DNA from: Wujia chipingensis
GTDB taxonomy: Bacteria > Bacillota > Clostridia > Lachnospirales > Lachnospiraceae
Assembly (NCBI RefSeq): GCF_014337155.1
Contig: NZ_CP060632.1
Span: forward strand, 1,371,001 to 1,435,000
Direction: 5' to 3'
Length of the DNA: 64,000 nucleotides
In this document: positions 55,009-62,187 of the stretch, in pieces
Numbering within the stretch: position 1 is the stretch's first letter
Layout: each line of letters starts with the position of its first letter
Program-made: the position numbers and the translations under genes
The notes under the pieces: model-generated
Seen by the model: only the letters and a program-made list of their open reading frames with translations
The model's database searches: none
What the model was told of the DNA's origin: nothing

Positions 55009-55034
55009 TTTTGCGCATAAATTTATGAGCAAAA
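55009..55034. repeat. 26-bp near-perfect palindrome, candidate dif/recombination core or operator
   Basis: Left arm TTTTGCGCAT, centre AAATTT, right arm ATGAGCAAAA; 12 of 13 base pairs are symmetric (the only mismatch is G at 55015 against A at 55028). The 10-6-10 layout fits two recombinase-binding arms around a 6-bp crossover region. It starts 24 bp upstream of the recombinase -35 box. The bases TGCGCATAA are also found in the XerC arm of E. coli dif. Confidence 0.55.
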
Positions 55035-55220
55035 ATATGGAGGGACTTCTGCTATTCCACCTGTATATTTATTATTTATCGTGGGAATGTGCCATTTATT
55101 TCAAATGTAAAAAACAGTTCCATACTATGATATTCTTTCCGGGAAAATGTATGTTAAGATACTTGTATTTAATCAGGATAATAAAGAAACTATATACAAT
55201 CAAACAAAGGAGAATAAAAC

Positions 55221-55599
55221 ATGGGAAAAACATTTGAGAAGAAATTACCGTACAAAAAAGCAATCTGTTATTCCGGTTACCGGGAAGGTCAATGTCCGAC
55301 CGGAGAAATGCCATCGAAAGAACAGATCTCCGAAGATCTGCATCTGCTTGTAGCGGACGGCTATGGTTATATCCGTATGTATGAGCCAAATGCGCATGCT
55401 ATTACTGCTCTGCAGGTAATTCGTGAGGAGAAGCTTCCGCTCCAGTGTATGATTGGAATTGATTCATTACCGGAAATCCGAAGAAATCGTTGGCTTCGTC
55501 TTTGAAGCGTTCGATGAGCTCTGGAAGGATCCGTCCTCTCCGGCTGCCTCTGAGTGTAACTGGGGCATCTACGATATTAACCGGAAGAAAAAGTGGTAA
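55221..55599 (+). pseudogene. Degraded GH17-like glycosidase gene with internal deletion
   Basis: An intact start (AAGGAGAATA, ATG 55221) reads MGKTFEKKLPYKKAICYSGY and on to GIDSLPEI, resembling the N-terminus of GH17-like glucanase family proteins (ICYSxYREGQxPxG, ...SKEQISEDLHLL). After about 86 residues the frame reaches a stop at 55505. In the +1 frame from 55483 the sequence reads EIVGFVFEAFDELWKDPSSP and ends ...CNWGIYDINRKKKW at 55599, which fits the C-terminal end of the same family. The middle, roughly 150-200 residues including the catalytic glutamates, is missing. One deletion plus frame change explains this. Confidence 0.75.
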
Positions 55600-55606
55600 A
55601 GAATAA

Positions 55607-55640
55607 TCAGGGCCGCTTATCTAATTATGATAGGCGGCTC
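55607..55640 (+). terminator. Terminator-like hairpin after the GH17 remnant
   Basis: GGCCGCTTATC pairs with GATAGGCGGCT apart from one G-T wobble and one end mismatch, 7-nt loop, with an interrupted T tract after it. Confidence 0.6.
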
Positions 55641-55677
55641 TTGCTATTTTTCAGAAGTTTGGTGTGTTTATAAGATA

Positions 55678-56220
55678 TTAATGAAGTTTCTGGATAAAAG
55701 TTCGATAGATCTGTAAATACTCCTCTTCTACGTCTGTAAATGGTCGGACTGTATAATCTGGTTCATCATAAACCTGTGGTTTCGGTAAAGGCAGTTTCTC
55801 GTGTAACAGATATGTAAGGTCGTACCATAGCATTGCATTATCGATATCCTTCAGAATTTCCTGTTCAGCATTATCTAATGTACTTCCAAGAAAATGCGTA
55901 TAAATCATATCAAGCAATTGATCTTCCAGCAGGTTATATTCCGGCAAGGTCTGCTTGAATGGACGAGGAACATCCGACATATAACATTCACTTGCATCAT
56001 GAATCAGACACGCAAGAACCAGACGTGCCGATAGCCCGCGAGCCTGCGCTTCTTTCGCGCAGGCAATGCAATGCTGTCCAACTGAGAAAAAGGTCTGTAC
56101 GTGCCCATTTCCGCGGCACAAAAGCGACAATGCATGCGCGATATCTTCGATGCAAAGAAAGGATGCATCTGGATTGACCGGATCAAAATGTTTTCCAGTG
56201 TAAGTTGTTATATATGACAT
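55678..56220 (-). CDS. HD superfamily hydrolase (YfbR-like)
   Basis: 180 residues with a complete HD-type metal set: HVQTFFSVGQHCIACA (first His), LACLIHDASECYMSDVPRPFK (His-Asp pair, about 71-72) and a later D-N-A-M-L-W. The overall layout resembles YfbR-type 5'-deoxynucleotidases or phage-type HD phosphohydrolases, but the substrate is not fixed by sequence. AGAGGT precedes ATG 56220. It heads left toward the GH17 remnant. Confidence 0.82.
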   Translation of the reverse strand: MSYITTYTGKHFDPVNPDASFLCIEDIAHALSLLCRGNGHVQTFFSVGQHCIACAKEAQARGLSARLVLACLIHDASECYMSDVPRPFKQTLPEYNLLEDQLLDMIYTHFLGSTLDNAEQEILKDIDNAMLWYDLTYLLHEKLPLPKPQVYDEPDYTVRPFTDVEEEYLQIYRTFIQKLH

Positions 56221-56273
56221 AATCGGAACCTCTTTCGTGAATTTATCGTGCTTCAGTATAAATAAACGGCTGA

Positions 56274-56489
56274 TTAATAAATCTTTCTGATATCTCCGAT
56301 TATACCATACATTTCCCGGAAATGTGCAAGATCTGATGCATCTTGTATCAGCATAATGTCCTCAAATGCTTTGGTGGAATTATCCTGAAATCCAGCAACC
56401 TGCTCACCGGTGCAGATGCTGCATTTGATGACAGGAGTTTTCTCGACTGGGTTATAGGTGGTGTGTGATTTTTTGTGGAAAAGTTTCAT
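56274..56489 (-). CDS. Hypothetical 71-residue protein with a CxxC pair
   Basis: Basic N-terminus (MKLFHKKSHTTYNPVEKTPV) followed by CSICTGEQVAGF, then a helical acidic C-terminal part (FEDIMLIQDASDLAHFREMYG). One Cys pair suggests metal binding or a redox role, but a second pair for a zinc finger is missing. AAAGGAG before ATG 56489 supports translation. No family recognised. Confidence 0.6.
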   Translation of the reverse strand: MKLFHKKSHTTYNPVEKTPVIKCSICTGEQVAGFQDNSTKAFEDIMLIQDASDLAHFREMYGIIGDIRKIY

Positions 56490-56531
56490 GGTGGGGCTCC
56501 TTTGTGAGAGATTGAGTCATTATATACCCTA

Positions 56532-56810
56532 TCATGCTTGTGGAAAAAGGTCAGTTTCAATTACTTCAAAACGATATTTCTGCTTGATATCAGGGTATTT
56601 CACATGATCCACTTCGCTTATAAACATGTCATATGGACGCGCACACGTTTTGTATGGAGGATAAAGTGCCTGATAGATCACAAGCTTCTCTCCTGTCTCC
56701 GTGTGGGATGCAAATGCCAATATCTTGTAGAGATATTCGGCTGATTGCGGATCGGTGATATATTCTCTTTTGAAGTGGCGCACGATGGCACCGATGGTAA
56801 AGGTGTGCAT
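56532..56810 (-). CDS. DUF1653 protein
   Basis: 92 residues of the DUF1653 family: IGAIVRHFKREY, LYKILAFASHTETGEKLVIYQALY and the closing PYDMFISEVDHVKYPDIKQKYRFE. Family members are small beta-rich proteins, often encoded alone, of unknown function. AAAGGAATT lies before ATG 56810. Base composition matches the chromosome and contrasts with the AT-rich gene next door. Confidence 0.88.
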   Translation of the reverse strand: MHTFTIGAIVRHFKREYITDPQSAEYLYKILAFASHTETGEKLVIYQALYPPYKTCARPYDMFISEVDHVKYPDIKQKYRFEVIETDLFPQA

Positions 56811-56867
56811 GAATAAAATTCCTTTCTTTAAACAGCTATTTATCGTATATGTCTATTTGATATTATA

Positions 56868-58268
56868 TTAAGCCTTTTTTGTTAACCAATTAATATATTT
56901 TTTTATATTATCTGTTCTTTTGCCTTTTGATAAATAAAATAATTGATTTGATATCATTTTATTAAAAATATCTTGCTCAAAATCATTATTTGATGAAAGT
57001 TGGTTATAAATACTCTTAAGTCTTTTATTTTTGTAATCAACATCATACAGAAAAAAACCTATAGTAAATATTGGAAAGTAAGTTGTCAAAGTTTGCTTTT
57101 CTTTATCTAAATTTTGAATATCATCAATCATTGTATTTAGCATAGAATTGATAATTTGTTTTTTCCCTTTTATTAGATAAATCCAAATGTAAAAAAAGGC
57201 GTTTATATTATTTAATGCATGTATGTAGCCTTTTTTGTAATTGATATTTTTATTATTTAGAAAAACACTTATAACCTTTTTCTCGTCTATAATATATACC
57301 CATTCTTTGCACCCCAATTTTATTAAGGCATTTTTTCTATCCTTGGTTGTATATTCAATAATTACAATTGTAATAATAAGAAATAACAACATTAATATGA
57401 AAAACTCATTAAATCTATACCTTAAAGCTATAAAAGATAAAGAATAAACATACATACCTAATAAATAAAAATAGCAATATAATTTAGCTTTCTTATATTT
57501 TTCTTCAGAGTAATCACCTAAGTTATTTGAATAAATAATTTCCTTAATTGAGTAGATACTTTTATGTTTACATAAGCTTATATATTTTTTGTTTATTGTA
57601 TTAAAATTCTCCCTAATAAATTGAAATTTCCATGATTCTTTATTGATCATATTTATTTCAACATCATTAAGAAAAAATAGTCGATGTAATTGTGCAAGTA
57701 ATGTAAAATCTTTTTTATCAAATAATATAATTGAAAAAAGAATATATAATATATAAAAATTGCTAAAACAATTCATTAAAATTCCCGATAATATAATATA
57801 ATCGTATTTTGGAAATAAAAAAATATTAAAGATAAAAATTTCAATTGTTGAAATAAACAATAGGATTACAAATAATGGTATTTTATAATATTCTAGTATT
57901 TCTTTTATAGTAAACAAAATATACTGTTTTTTATTAAAAATTATAATAAAAATTAAAACGGAAATAGTAATACCTGTTAGAGTTAAACAGTTGCTATATA
58001 GATTATTAAGTTTATTAGAATCAAATGATTTGATAAAGTAAGTGGTAATAATCGAAATTAAAACTGTAGCAGCAAAAACAAAATAACCGATAGTTATATT
58101 AGAATATTTGTCTTTGTAATAGATACTGTTTTTTTCATAAGACATTTTTTTGCTGTTTGTTTTTGATTCGTTTTTATCAGTTTTAAATATAAGATAGAAA
58201 AATAACACTGAAAACAATATTGGAATTGACAATGAAATATTTTCTAAAAATGTAATTATTTTTTCCAT
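56868..58268 (-). CDS. AT-rich polytopic membrane protein, unknown
   Basis: 466 residues, dominated by Ile, Phe, Lys, Asn and Tyr with AAA/AAT/ATA/TTT codons, unlike any neighbour; probable horizontal acquisition. Hydrophobic helices are visible at about 12-29, 59-80, 92-112, 132-152, 159-184, 270-290 and 292-310, with basic soluble stretches between and a C-terminal soluble region of about 150 residues (K-Q-T-L-T-T-Y-F-P-I-F-T near its middle). No conserved catalytic motif recognised. GAAAGGAGC precedes ATG 58268, so the gene looks intact and expressed. It stands alone as a 1.4-kb insert between DUF1653 and acylphosphatase. Confidence 0.7.
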   Translation of the reverse strand: MEKIITFLENISLSIPILFSVLFFYLIFKTDKNESKTNSKKMSYEKNSIYYKDKYSNITIGYFVFAATVLISIITTYFIKSFDSNKLNNLYSNCLTLTGITISVLIFIIIFNKKQYILFTIKEILEYYKIPLFVILLFISTIEIFIFNIFLFPKYDYIILSGILMNCFSNFYILYILFSIILFDKKDFTLLAQLHRLFFLNDVEINMINKESWKFQFIRENFNTINKKYISLCKHKSIYSIKEIIYSNNLGDYSEEKYKKAKLYCYFYLLGMYVYSLSFIALRYRFNEFFILMLLFLIITIVIIEYTTKDRKNALIKLGCKEWVYIIDEKKVISVFLNNKNINYKKGYIHALNNINAFFYIWIYLIKGKKQIINSMLNTMIDDIQNLDKEKQTLTTYFPIFTIGFFLYDVDYKNKRLKSIYNQLSSNNDFEQDIFNKMISNQLFYLSKGKRTDNIKKYINWLTKKA

Positions 58269-58285
58269 GTGTATGCTCCTTTCTG

Positions 58286-58302
58286 AAACAATATTATTGT
58301 TT
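58286..58302. promoter_or_regulatory. 17-bp perfect palindrome upstream of the AT-rich gene
   Basis: AAACAATA-T-TATTGTTT: two 8-bp arms around one base, ending 3 bp from the AAAGGAG ribosome binding site of the minus-strand gene. Operator-like, or a small 5' mRNA hairpin. Confidence 0.5.
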
Positions 58303-58344
58303 TGAAATAATCAATTTGAATATAGATTTTGAATTCTTGGTAAT

Positions 58345-58620
58345 TTAATCAATCCCAAAACTCCGCTCCTCTTCCACCACATCCAGTTTCTTGACATCCA
58401 TCCCTGTAATCTGGACAAATCGACGTCCGGCGAGGAATGCGATCAGCTCATCAATGGCTGATTCTGCCCCTTGCACCTCCATTTCGACATCTCCGTTATA
58501 GAGATTCTTTACCCAGCCGGTAAGGCGCAACTGGTTTGCTTTGTGTTCGGAATAATACCGGAAGCCAACACCCTGTACGCTTCCGTGAAATATGATATGT
58601 TTTCTGATGATATCTGCCAT
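58345..58620 (-). CDS. acyP: Acylphosphatase
   Basis: Hydrolyses acyl phosphates. 91 residues, the normal size, with the active-site signature HGSVQGVGFRYY (catalytic Arg about 21) and the substrate Asn in GWVKNLYNGDVEMEVQG. ATG 58620 is chosen because ATGGAGAAC supplies GGAG at the right distance; starting at 58632 would use that site as coding sequence. Confidence 0.95.
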   Translation of the reverse strand: MADIIRKHIIFHGSVQGVGFRYYSEHKANQLRLTGWVKNLYNGDVEMEVQGAESAIDELIAFLAGRRFVQITGMDVKKLDVVEEERSFGID

Positions 58621-58684
58621 GTTGTTCTCCATTTATATGTGTTTTTCTTGCTTGCTTTTCTGCTTCAGAATCAATAATAATTTA

Positions 58685-58713
58685 ATTATAAGCCATTTTT
58701 CTTGCTGGTGCAA
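58685..58713 (-). promoter_or_regulatory. Promoter of the acylphosphatase gene
   Basis: Minus strand TTGCAC (58713-58708), 17-bp spacer, TATAAT (58690-58685). Confidence 0.75.
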
Positions 58714-58716
58714 TGA

Positions 58717-58760
58717 AATAAAAAAGAGATAATCATTCCAATAGAAATAATTATCTCTTT
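58717..58760 (-). terminator. Intrinsic terminator after the DXS-like gene
   Basis: Minus-strand stem AAAGAGATAAT (58760-58750) with ATTATCTCTTT (58733-58723) and a T run beyond it. Confidence 0.88.
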
Positions 58761-58781
58761 CCGTGTGTATCGTTATTTACA

Positions 58782-60536
58782 TTACAGACACTTCTTCACA
58801 TCATCCACAATCTGTTCCACAGTCAGATGATTGTCCTTTAATACGTCATTTACATCGTAACGGTCGAGGAATTCCTTCTTGATACCGAAGTTCAATACCT
58901 TCATATCAGAAGCTCCGTAGAACCGGGTGATCTTCTCACCGAAACCACCGTCCAAGATGCCATCTTCGAGTGTGATAACCACATCGTGGTTTGCCTTCAG
59001 GTCTTCGAGCATAGCCTCATCAAGACCGGTAATATAATATGGATTGATGATGGTTGCTTCGATGCCAGTTGATTCTTTCAGTGCTTCGGCTGCTTCTACA
59101 CCAAGTCCGTAGAATGAACCAAGACCGATGATTGCAACCTTGCTGCCCTGCTTCGTGATCTCGTACTTATTCAGCTTCGAGAAGTCCTTTGTGACAGCCT
59201 TACCGTCAGAGACAAATGCGCCACCTGGTACGCGGATGGCAACCGGATGCTCTGTCTGGGCGATGCTCCAGTCTAACATGGCAAGGTACTCTTCCTTTGT
59301 CGTTGGTGCGAGGTAGACAAGTCCTGGGATATTTGCCATCATAGGGATGTCGTAGATGCCGAGGTGTGTGACATCGTTCATACCATAGATGGACGCAGAA
59401 AATGTCAGGATCGTTGCCGGATTGCCGTTTACACACAGATCCTGCGCCAGCTGGTCATAGGTTCTCTGGATAAATGTGCTGTATACGCCGTAGACCGGTT
59501 TGCCACCGCTTTTCGCAATACCGGAGGCGAGTGCCACAGCTGTTTCCTCGGCGATTCCGACATCCACGAATTGTCTGCCCGCTTCCTTTCGCTTATCTTC
59601 CGTGAAGCCCATTACCGTCGGTGTGGCAGATGTGATGGTCACAACACTTGGATCTTCTTTCATTTTCTTCATCAGGTAGTCACAGGTAACGCTGGAATAA
59701 TCCTCACCACCAAAATCTGCGATTACCTCGCCGGTCTCGATATCGAACGGCAGATGCCAGTGCCACTCTTCCTTGTGTGTTTCGGCGAGCTTGTAGCCTT
59801 TTCCTTTCAAGGTACGAATGTGTACCACAACTGGTTTTACGCTGTCCTTGACGCCTTCAAACGCCTTGATTAACGCCGGAATATCATTCCCCTCATGAAC
59901 ATACACATAGTCAAGTCCCATCGCCTTAAAAAGGTTACATTCTGCCTGTCCGTTTGTCTCGCGCAGGAGCTTTAAGTTCTGGTAGAGGCCACCGTGATTT
60001 TCTGCGATCGACATATCGTTATCGTTCACGACAATGATCAGGTTGCTCTGCAGCTCAGATGCAAAATCAAGTCCCTCTAATGCTTCGCCACCACTCAAGG
60101 ATCCATCGCCGATGATTGCAATCACATTTCCGCTCTCACCCCGCACATCACGTCCCTTTGCAAGACCGCAAGCCAGGCTGATAGAGGTAGATGTATGACC
60201 AATCACAAAATGGTCATGGTCACTTTCCTCCGGGTTGCTGTAGCCGGATACATCGTTGTAATGCTCTTCGTAAAGATACGCATCCTTTCTGCCAGTAAGC
60301 ATCTTGTGTGGGTAGGTCTGATGAGATACATCAAACACAAATTTATCCTTCGGAGATTCAAATACATAGTGCAAAGCAATCGTTGCTTCTACCATACCGA
60401 AGTTTGGACCGAAATGTCCGCCGTGGATGCTCGCACGCTTCAAGAGCACCTGACGCATCTCCGCCGCTAAGCTTGTAAGTTCGTTGTTTGAAAGCTTCTT
60501 CACATCCTCTGGACCGTTGATTTTCTCAATGTACAT
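58782..60536 (-). CDS. Divergent DXS-like thiamine-diphosphate transketolase
   Basis: 584 residues of the DXS/transketolase family; true DXS has about 620. Thiamine-diphosphate and core motifs are kept: HGGHFGPNFG, FVFDVSHQTYPHKMLTGR, IGDGSLSGGEALEG, the Asn of VVNDNDMSI, the catalytic Glu region DVGIAEETAV and YSTFIQRTYDQ. But the substrate loop reads FSASIYGMNDVTH where DXS has D-R-A-G-x-V-G-A-D-G-x-T-H, so the Arg and Asp that contact glyceraldehyde phosphate are replaced by Ser and Asn. It may be a second DXS or a transketolase with another substrate. ATG 60536 follows AGGAGG. No isoprenoid gene is adjacent. Confidence 0.78.
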   Translation of the reverse strand: MYIEKINGPEDVKKLSNNELTSLAAEMRQVLLKRASIHGGHFGPNFGMVEATIALHYVFESPKDKFVFDVSHQTYPHKMLTGRKDAYLYEEHYNDVSGYSNPEESDHDHFVIGHTSTSISLACGLAKGRDVRGESGNVIAIIGDGSLSGGEALEGLDFASELQSNLIIVVNDNDMSIAENHGGLYQNLKLLRETNGQAECNLFKAMGLDYVYVHEGNDIPALIKAFEGVKDSVKPVVVHIRTLKGKGYKLAETHKEEWHWHLPFDIETGEVIADFGGEDYSSVTCDYLMKKMKEDPSVVTITSATPTVMGFTEDKRKEAGRQFVDVGIAEETAVALASGIAKSGGKPVYGVYSTFIQRTYDQLAQDLCVNGNPATILTFSASIYGMNDVTHLGIYDIPMMANIPGLVYLAPTTKEEYLAMLDWSIAQTEHPVAIRVPGGAFVSDGKAVTKDFSKLNKYEITKQGSKVAIIGLGSFYGLGVEAAEALKESTGIEATIINPYYITGLDEAMLEDLKANHDVVITLEDGILDGGFGEKITRFYGASDMKVLNFGIKKEFLDRYDVNDVLKDNHLTVEQIVDDVKKCL

Positions 60537-60579
60537 AACGTTTGTTCCTCCTGAAATTTTCTTATTATTTCTCGCACAA

Positions 60580-60610
60580 AAAGGATGAATACTATCTTTA
60601 TTCATCCTTT
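60580..60610 (-). promoter_or_regulatory. 5' leader hairpin of the DXS-like gene
   Basis: Minus strand AAAGGATGAAT-N9-ATTCATCCTTT followed by TTG: an 11-bp perfect stem placed at the predicted start of the mRNA. It has a terminator-like T run and could be an attenuator, an RNA stabiliser or read-through terminator for rluD. Confidence 0.6.
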
Positions 60611-60618
60611 CTGTGTTT

Positions 60619-60649
60619 ACTATACAACCTAAACTTAGCTTTAGGTCAA
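60619..60649 (-). promoter_or_regulatory. Promoter with operator-like inverted repeat for the DXS-like gene
   Basis: Minus strand TTGACC (60649-60644) with TATAGT (60624-60619, 19-bp spacer) or TGTATA (60626-60621, 17-bp spacer). The spacer is filled by ACCTAAA-N6-TTTAGGT (60627-60646), a perfect 7-bp inverted repeat touching the -35 box, as expected for a repressor site. Confidence 0.6.
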
Positions 60650-60739
60650 GAAAAATTTTTTATAAATTATAAATCGTTACCGGATAATTGTGTTCATAAA
60701 AATCCCTTCTTATATCCTATAAGCGCCAAAAAAGTCCGT

Positions 60740-61657
60740 TTATCGAAGCCGCTTCAAAATCTCCTGAAAATAGTCTGGAAGGTCTGCATGCCATTCCATA
60801 TATTCTCCGGTGATTGGGTGGTCGAACCCGAGTACCCCTGCGTGTAATACCTGTCCCTGTGTGGCAAAAGGCTTCTGCTTCGGCCCATACACCTCATCCC
60901 CAAGCAATGGATGATTGATGCTTGCCATATGGACACGGATCTGGTGTGTCCGTCCGGTTTCAAGCTCGCATTCCACGAGGGAGAAGTTCTGCTTTAGCCG
61001 TTCAATCACACGGTAATGTGTGACGGCATGTCTGCCGTTTGGATCGATTGCCATTTTCTTGCGGTCGGTTTTGTGTCTGGTAATCGGTTTGTTAATCGTT
61101 CCCTCATCTGTGGCAAACTGATTGTAGACGATCGCTGTGTAGACACGGTGAATATCATGTACCTTGAACTTATCGGACAATACACGATGCGCCTGATCGC
61201 TCTTGCAGGCAACTAAAAGTCCGGTCGTATCCATATCAATCCGGTGAACGATTCCCGGTCGTAATACCCCATTGATGGAGGATAAGGAATCCTTACAATG
61301 GTACATCAGGGCATTGACGAGTGTTCCGCTTGTATGTCCCGGTGCCGGATGCACAACCATGCCCTTCGGTTTGTTGATGACAATGATATCATCATCCTCA
61401 TAGACGATATCGAGTGGAATATTCTCCGGTTCGATGTCTAATTCTTCTGCTTCCGGGATCTCTACTGTGATCGTATCGCCTGCCCGGAGCTTGTAATTGG
61501 ATTTAGCAGATTTGCCATTTACAGTTATGAAATTATCGTCTAACAGCTTCTGGATATACGAACGCGATTGGTCAGGTATCTGTTCAGTCAGATATTTGTC
61601 CAGTCGCGTGCCGATGTCTGTGGAAGCTGCGTCGATTGTAAATTCGTAAGTTTCCAT
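60740..61657 (-). CDS. rluD: RluD-type 23S rRNA pseudouridine synthase
   Basis: 305 residues: N-terminal S4 RNA-binding domain (about 14-75, TRLDKYLTEQIPDQSRSYIQKLL) and catalytic domain with HRIDMDTTGLL holding the nucleophilic Asp (about 140), plus ELETGRTHQIRVHMASINHPLLGD. It is 11 bp after lspA; lspA-rluD order is standard in Firmicutes. No strong ribosome binding site is visible, which suggests coupling. Confidence 0.93.
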   Translation of the reverse strand: METYEFTIDAASTDIGTRLDKYLTEQIPDQSRSYIQKLLDDNFITVNGKSAKSNYKLRAGDTITVEIPEAEELDIEPENIPLDIVYEDDDIIVINKPKGMVVHPAPGHTSGTLVNALMYHCKDSLSSINGVLRPGIVHRIDMDTTGLLVACKSDQAHRVLSDKFKVHDIHRVYTAIVYNQFATDEGTINKPITRHKTDRKKMAIDPNGRHAVTHYRVIERLKQNFSLVECELETGRTHQIRVHMASINHPLLGDEVYGPKQKPFATQGQVLHAGVLGFDHPITGEYMEWHADLPDYFQEILKRLR

Positions 61658-61668
61658 ATTGTAATATC

Positions 61669-62187
61669 TTAGTCTTTTTTTGATTTTGAGAATAACACAT
61701 CAATTTCGTGGTCGTGATAGTAAAATGCACACAGTAAGATCAACACGATCATACTCACGGTCACATAGATATCCGCGACATTAAAAATCGGAAAATTGAT
61801 CAGCCGGAAATCAAAGAAATCCACTACATAATGTAAAGAAATACGGTCAATCATATTTCCGATTGCGCCAGATACAAGGAACACCAGACAGACACGAATT
61901 GGGGTAAAGCGCCTGTTCTCTGGAATTTTTGCGTAAATACCTGCACAGACAAGCAACACAAGAACGGTCAGAATCAGGAAGATTATTCTGCCGTTTTTGA
62001 ACATGCCCCATGCGATTCCGGTATTCTGAATATATGTCAAATGAAATACATTCTTGATCAGTGGATGTGATTCATATAACGCAAAGGATGTGCGTACGAT
62101 GAATTTTGTGATCTGATCGAATGCAACAAGCAAACCGATACAAAGAATCGGTATTATATAGATTTTGATTTTATTTTTAGTATTCAT
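61669..62187 (-). CDS. lspA: Lipoprotein signal peptidase II
   Basis: Removes signal peptides from prolipoproteins such as the DUF3048 protein in this window. 172 residues with four membrane helices (about 10-28, 63-85, 94-110, 137-160). The catalytic aspartates lie in GNMIDRI and FNVADIY. Its start overlaps the end of aroB by 11 bp. Confidence 0.96.
   Translation of the reverse strand: MNTKNKIKIYIIPILCIGLLVAFDQITKFIVRTSFALYESHPLIKNVFHLTYIQNTGIAWGMFKNGRIIFLILTVLVLLVCAGIYAKIPENRRFTPIRVCLVFLVSGAIGNMIDRISLHYVVDFFDFRLINFPIFNVADIYVTVSMIVLILLCAFYYHDHEIDVLFSKSKKD

Larger units (their letters stand above)
54907..55220. other. Intergenic region between recombinase and GH17-like remnant
   Basis: 314 bp between divergent genes. 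It holds the recombinase ribosome binding site and promoter, the 26-bp near-palindrome at 55009-55034, and AAGGAGAATA before the remnant's ATG. Short open frames across it have no ribosome binding sites and no recognisable products. Confidence 0.6.

Noticed and set aside
55025..55389. Short frames on both strands across the recombinase/GH17 intergenic region
   Set aside because: No ribosome binding sites, low-complexity products, and they overlap the palindrome and the remnant's start.
60709..60723. CTTATA-TCC-TATAAG inverted repeat after rluD
   Set aside because: AT-only arms, no T run; too weak to call a terminator or operator.
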